64,000 nucleotides of DNA from Lactobacillus crispatus. GTDB lineage: Bacteria; Bacillota; Bacilli; Lactobacillales; Lactobacillaceae. Below are positions 61,814 to 64,000 of this stretch, piece after piece. Within the stretch, counting starts at the first letter, position 1. Each line of letters starts with the position of its first letter. The stretch is taken from contig NZ_CP072197.1 in assembly GCF_018987235.1 (NCBI RefSeq), positions 1,922,001 to 1,986,000 on the forward strand, read 5' to 3'. A model generated the notes under the pieces. The model did not search any database and was not told where the DNA came from. It saw only the letters and a program-made list of their open reading frames with translations. The position numbers and the translations under genes were made by a program.

Positions 61814-62073
61814 CCATCATCCTCCAGAAGCTTGTGATGAGAAATTGAAGTCCCCTTTTTATATTCTTCATACCTGGTCTTAAGTACATTCATATTTTCA
61901 TTACTGTAAAAAGGACTTGCTTTAACTTCAAATGGAATTTTTCTTTCATTAACTAAAGCTTTCGTAGCTATGTTAATCCAAACCGAAAAATTCAATCCCA
62001 TATCCGCCAATAATTCTTCAGCCTCGTTCTTTAATTCAGGATCCATACGAGCTGTAATCTTTGTATCTTTCAT
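61810..62073 (-). CDS. RelB/DinJ-family antitoxin partnered with YoeB
   Basis: An 87-residue protein. The N-terminal ribbon-helix-helix (TKITARMDPELKNEAEELLADMGLNFSVWINIATKAL region) is of RelB/DinJ type, not the Phd/YefM type usually paired with YoeB. The C-terminal half is charged. The ATG at 62073 has AAGGTGA at a proper distance, so four additional upstream codons are ignored. It would repress its own promoter and neutralise the toxin. Confidence 0.85.
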   Translation of the reverse strand: MKDTKITARMDPELKNEAEELLADMGLNFSVWINIATKALVNERKIPFEVKASPFYSNENMNVLKTRYEEYKKGTSISHHKLLEDDG

Positions 62074-62183
62074 TGTTGTTATCACCTTGCCTTACATTGT
62101 ACTTACATTGTATCATATAAATAAGACTAAACTAGCAAAAAGCATCTACAACTATGTTAAGTATTGATAGGAGTTGATTAATT

Positions 62184-62309
62184 ATGCTAAATATTGAAGA
62201 ATCAATTAAAGAATTTGAAACATATTTTCAAGGCAAGCCTAATGAAGTTGAAGTAGTTACACGAACTATAGCAGTAGTGAATAAGAAAGATCAGCATAAA
62301 AATAAATAA
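62184..62309 (+). CDS. Small unrecognised protein (41 aa)
   Basis: ATG at 62184 after ATAGGAG, 41 codons to TAA at 62309. The peptide is hydrophilic (MLNIEESIKEFETYFQGK, then EVEVVTRTIAVVNKKD). It has a good ribosome site and codon use like its neighbours, but no family is recognised. It lies between the divergent TA pair and hflX. Confidence 0.4.
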   Translation: MLNIEESIKEFETYFQGKPNEVEVVTRTIAVVNKKDQHKNK

Positions 62310-62452
62310 TTCTACTTGCATCCTTCAAAACACATCTTACGAGTGGTCATTTGACCGCTTTTTTTCTACCTCTTTCCAATCAATTCGACTTCTTTCCTTA
62401 TTATATGGATCTGTAATACAATAAACTTAACAACAAATAACGAGGTGTTTTT

Positions 62453-63718
62453 ATGATTGATAATCAACCTAAAAAGACAAAAGCATATATCGCGGGCGTA
62501 AACTTAAACGACCCAAACTTCGACTACTACATGACCGAGCTGGCCAACTTGACTGAAGCCAACAACATGGAAGTAGTTGGACAAAGTTTTCAAAATGCAG
62601 AATCAATTGTCGCTGGGACCTACCTCGGTGTCGGCAAAATCAATGAAATTAGAACTATGGCTCAGGGATTGAAAGCCAAGGTATTAGTCTTAAATGATGA
62701 ATTGACACCGGTCCAAATCCGTAACTTGGAAAAATTAACCAAGATGCGAGTAATCGATCGGACGGAATTGATCCTTGAGATCTTTTCTAACAGAGCGCGT
62801 ACCAAGCAAGCTAAATTGCAGGTACAGCTAGCACGATTGCAATATGAACTCCCCCGCTTGCATCCCTCCGAGAACAACTTGGACCAGCAGCGTGGTGGTG
62901 GCTTCGCTAACCGTGGTGCCGGTGAAAGTAAACTAGAGTTGAACCGGCGGACAATTGGCAAGCAAATTTCAGCCATCAAGAAAGAATTGAAGGCTGTTGC
63001 CGGCCAGGAAGAAATCAAAGCGGCACGACGCAACCAAAGTCGCATCCCTAAAGTCGCTCTCGTTGGCTACACCAATGCCGGTAAATCAACCACAATGAAC
63101 GGACTATTGCGTGAATTTTCTAAAGAAGGAGCCGACAAGGAAGTCTTCGTTAAAAACATGCTTTTTGCTACGCTAGATACTTCCGTGCGGCGGATCGACT
63201 TGAAAGATAACTTTAGCTTCATTCTGTCTGACACTGTCGGTTTCATTTCCAAACTGCCCCACAACTTGGTTGAATCCTTCAAGGCTACCCTGCAAGAAAC
63301 GCGTGATGCTGATTTATTAATCAACGTTGTTGACGCCTCTGACCCGAACATGGTGCAAATGATTCGGACAACGCAGAACGTTTTAGATGAAATTGGCGTT
63401 AAAGGAATTCCGATGATTACCGCCTACAACAAGGCTGATAAGACTGATCGCAATTACCCACAGATCGAAGGCGACGACATTCTTTATTCCGCCATCGATC
63501 CAAAATCGATCAAACTACTGGCCGACTTGATCACCAAGCGCGTTTTTGCCAACTATGAAAAGTTTGACTTGATCCTGCCACTAAGCGCGGGTAAGGAACT
63601 GGCTTACCTGCATGATCACGCCCAAGTTTTACGTGAAGACTACCAAGACGATGGCGTACACATCGAAGCGAACATCGCGCCCGACGACCAAGGACGCTTC
63701 CGTCAATATTTGGCCTAA
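62453..63718 (+). CDS. hflX: GTPase HflX
   Basis: A 421-residue ribosome-associated GTPase that splits stalled ribosomes under stress. The N-terminal HflX domain includes GTYLGVGKINEIR and ELTPVQIRNLEK; then ERP-like QLARLQYELPRL and GGGFANRGAGESKLELNRR; G domain with G1 GYTNAGKST, G3 DTVGFISKLPHNLVESF and G4 NKAD. GAGG precedes the ATG. Single gene. Confidence 0.95.
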   Translation: MIDNQPKKTKAYIAGVNLNDPNFDYYMTELANLTEANNMEVVGQSFQNAESIVAGTYLGVGKINEIRTMAQGLKAKVLVLNDELTPVQIRNLEKLTKMRVIDRTELILEIFSNRARTKQAKLQVQLARLQYELPRLHPSENNLDQQRGGGFANRGAGESKLELNRRTIGKQISAIKKELKAVAGQEEIKAARRNQSRIPKVALVGYTNAGKSTTMNGLLREFSKEGADKEVFVKNMLFATLDTSVRRIDLKDNFSFILSDTVGFISKLPHNLVESFKATLQETRDADLLINVVDASDPNMVQMIRTTQNVLDEIGVKGIPMITAYNKADKTDRNYPQIEGDDILYSAIDPKSIKLLADLITKRVFANYEKFDLILPLSAGKELAYLHDHAQVLREDYQDDGVHIEANIAPDDQGRFRQYLA

Positions 63719-63734
63719 CTAGACTAGGAAAAAT

Positions 63735-64000
63735 ATGAAAAAACATAATCTGCTGTTCCTTTTTGCTCTCACATTTTTGTTAGTTCCTACTAACACGCCT
63801 GTAATGGCTGCTAAATATAGTGCTAGTGAGGCAAAAAAGGTGCGCACTTTTCAAAAAAGCTATCATCGTTTGAGCCAGAAGAATTACGATCGGATTTCAC
63901 TTTTTGCCATGCAGCCAAATTTTGGTATTCCTTTTTCAGCGGGAGTGCTTGACCCTGATTACATCAAAACTTCAATGGCTTATGTCAATTATTACCGCTC
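63735..64000 (+). CDS. Secreted CAP/SCP-like protein, N-terminal part (cut by window edge)
   Basis: 88 codons from an ATG at 63735 (AGGAAAA upstream) to the end of the window. Residues 1-25 form a signal peptide with cleavage likely after VMA. The last visible residues, SMAYVNYYRS, match the first helix of CAP (SCP/PR1-like) domains. It starts 16 bases after hflX and may share its transcript. The rest of the domain is outside the window. Confidence 0.6.
   Translation, partial: MKKHNLLFLFALTFLLVPTNTPVMAAKYSASEAKKVRTFQKSYHRLSQKNYDRISLFAMQPNFGIPFSAGVLDPDYIKTSMAYVNYYR

Noticed and set aside
1..64000. tRNA or rRNA genes and a replication or phage attachment site
   Set aside because: No cloverleaf with conserved TTCGA-type arm, rRNA segment, integrase gene or matching att repeats was recognised.

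Overview
The window looks like the chromosome of a low-GC Lactobacillus of the L. acidophilus group (L. crispatus, L. helveticus or a close relative). The grounds are codon and gene content (HflX, EF-P, CoaA, HelD, many peptide and amino-acid uptake genes, SEC10/PgrA-type surface protein, GH68 fructansucrase, a classic Lactobacillus EPS operon) and heavy insertion-sequence load. The species is inference; no 16S rRNA or tRNA gene was found here.

Layout. 0-23 kb is mostly ordinary core genome: oppA behind a Cys-rich leader peptide and terminator hairpin, efp, coaA, an amino-acid ABC transporter behind a T-box leader with a doubled antitermination module, helD, a matrixin-type protease, a TcaA-like protein, a P-type Ca/Mg ATPase behind a structured leader, a mannose-type PTS EIIA gene cut by an IS982 element, ansA with two tiny membrane-peptide ORFs, and an RpiR regulator next to a GH4 6-phospho-alpha-glucosidase. 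23-35 kb is more variable: a secreted SEC10/PgrA-like protein, a tetR gene cut by IS256, hpt, a 717-residue protein made of three divergent repeats, a deletion scar joining merR to rmlD remnants, a RelE/YafQ-DinJ pair, a HicAB pair and a fructansucrase.

35-47 kb is a decayed defence-like island. It holds four of the five IS256-family copies (all five encode the same 392-residue transposase), remnants of IS66 and IS982, and fragments of several uncharacterised genes. Its core is a tight minus-strand operon: an OLD-like ABC-ATPase/TOPRIM protein, a 74-residue protein and a Dam-type adenine methyltransferase. The methyltransferase is split: its N-terminal third lies at 42.1-42.5 kb and the rest at 37.0-37.5 kb on the opposite strand. 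Matching 8-bp flanks show that an IS256 insertion followed by inversion between two inverted IS copies separated them. Another IS256 cut the last codons. Removing the IS copies and one copy of each target duplication restores an exact 290-codon gene.

47-61.4 kb is a complete exopolysaccharide operon transcribed leftward from about 61.4 kb: LytR-CpsA-Psr protein, Wzz-like chain-length protein, CpsD tyrosine kinase, PHP-type tyrosine phosphatase, priming sugar transferase, six glycosyltransferase-type genes, an EpsG/Wzy-like polymerase, UDP-galactopyranose mutase and a Wzx flippase. The kinase, phosphatase and Wzz control assembly; the priming enzyme and transferases build the repeat unit on a lipid carrier; Wzx flips it, Wzy polymerises it and the LCP protein probably attaches it to the wall. 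A YoeB-type toxin-antitoxin pair, hflX and the start of a secreted CAP-like protein close the window.
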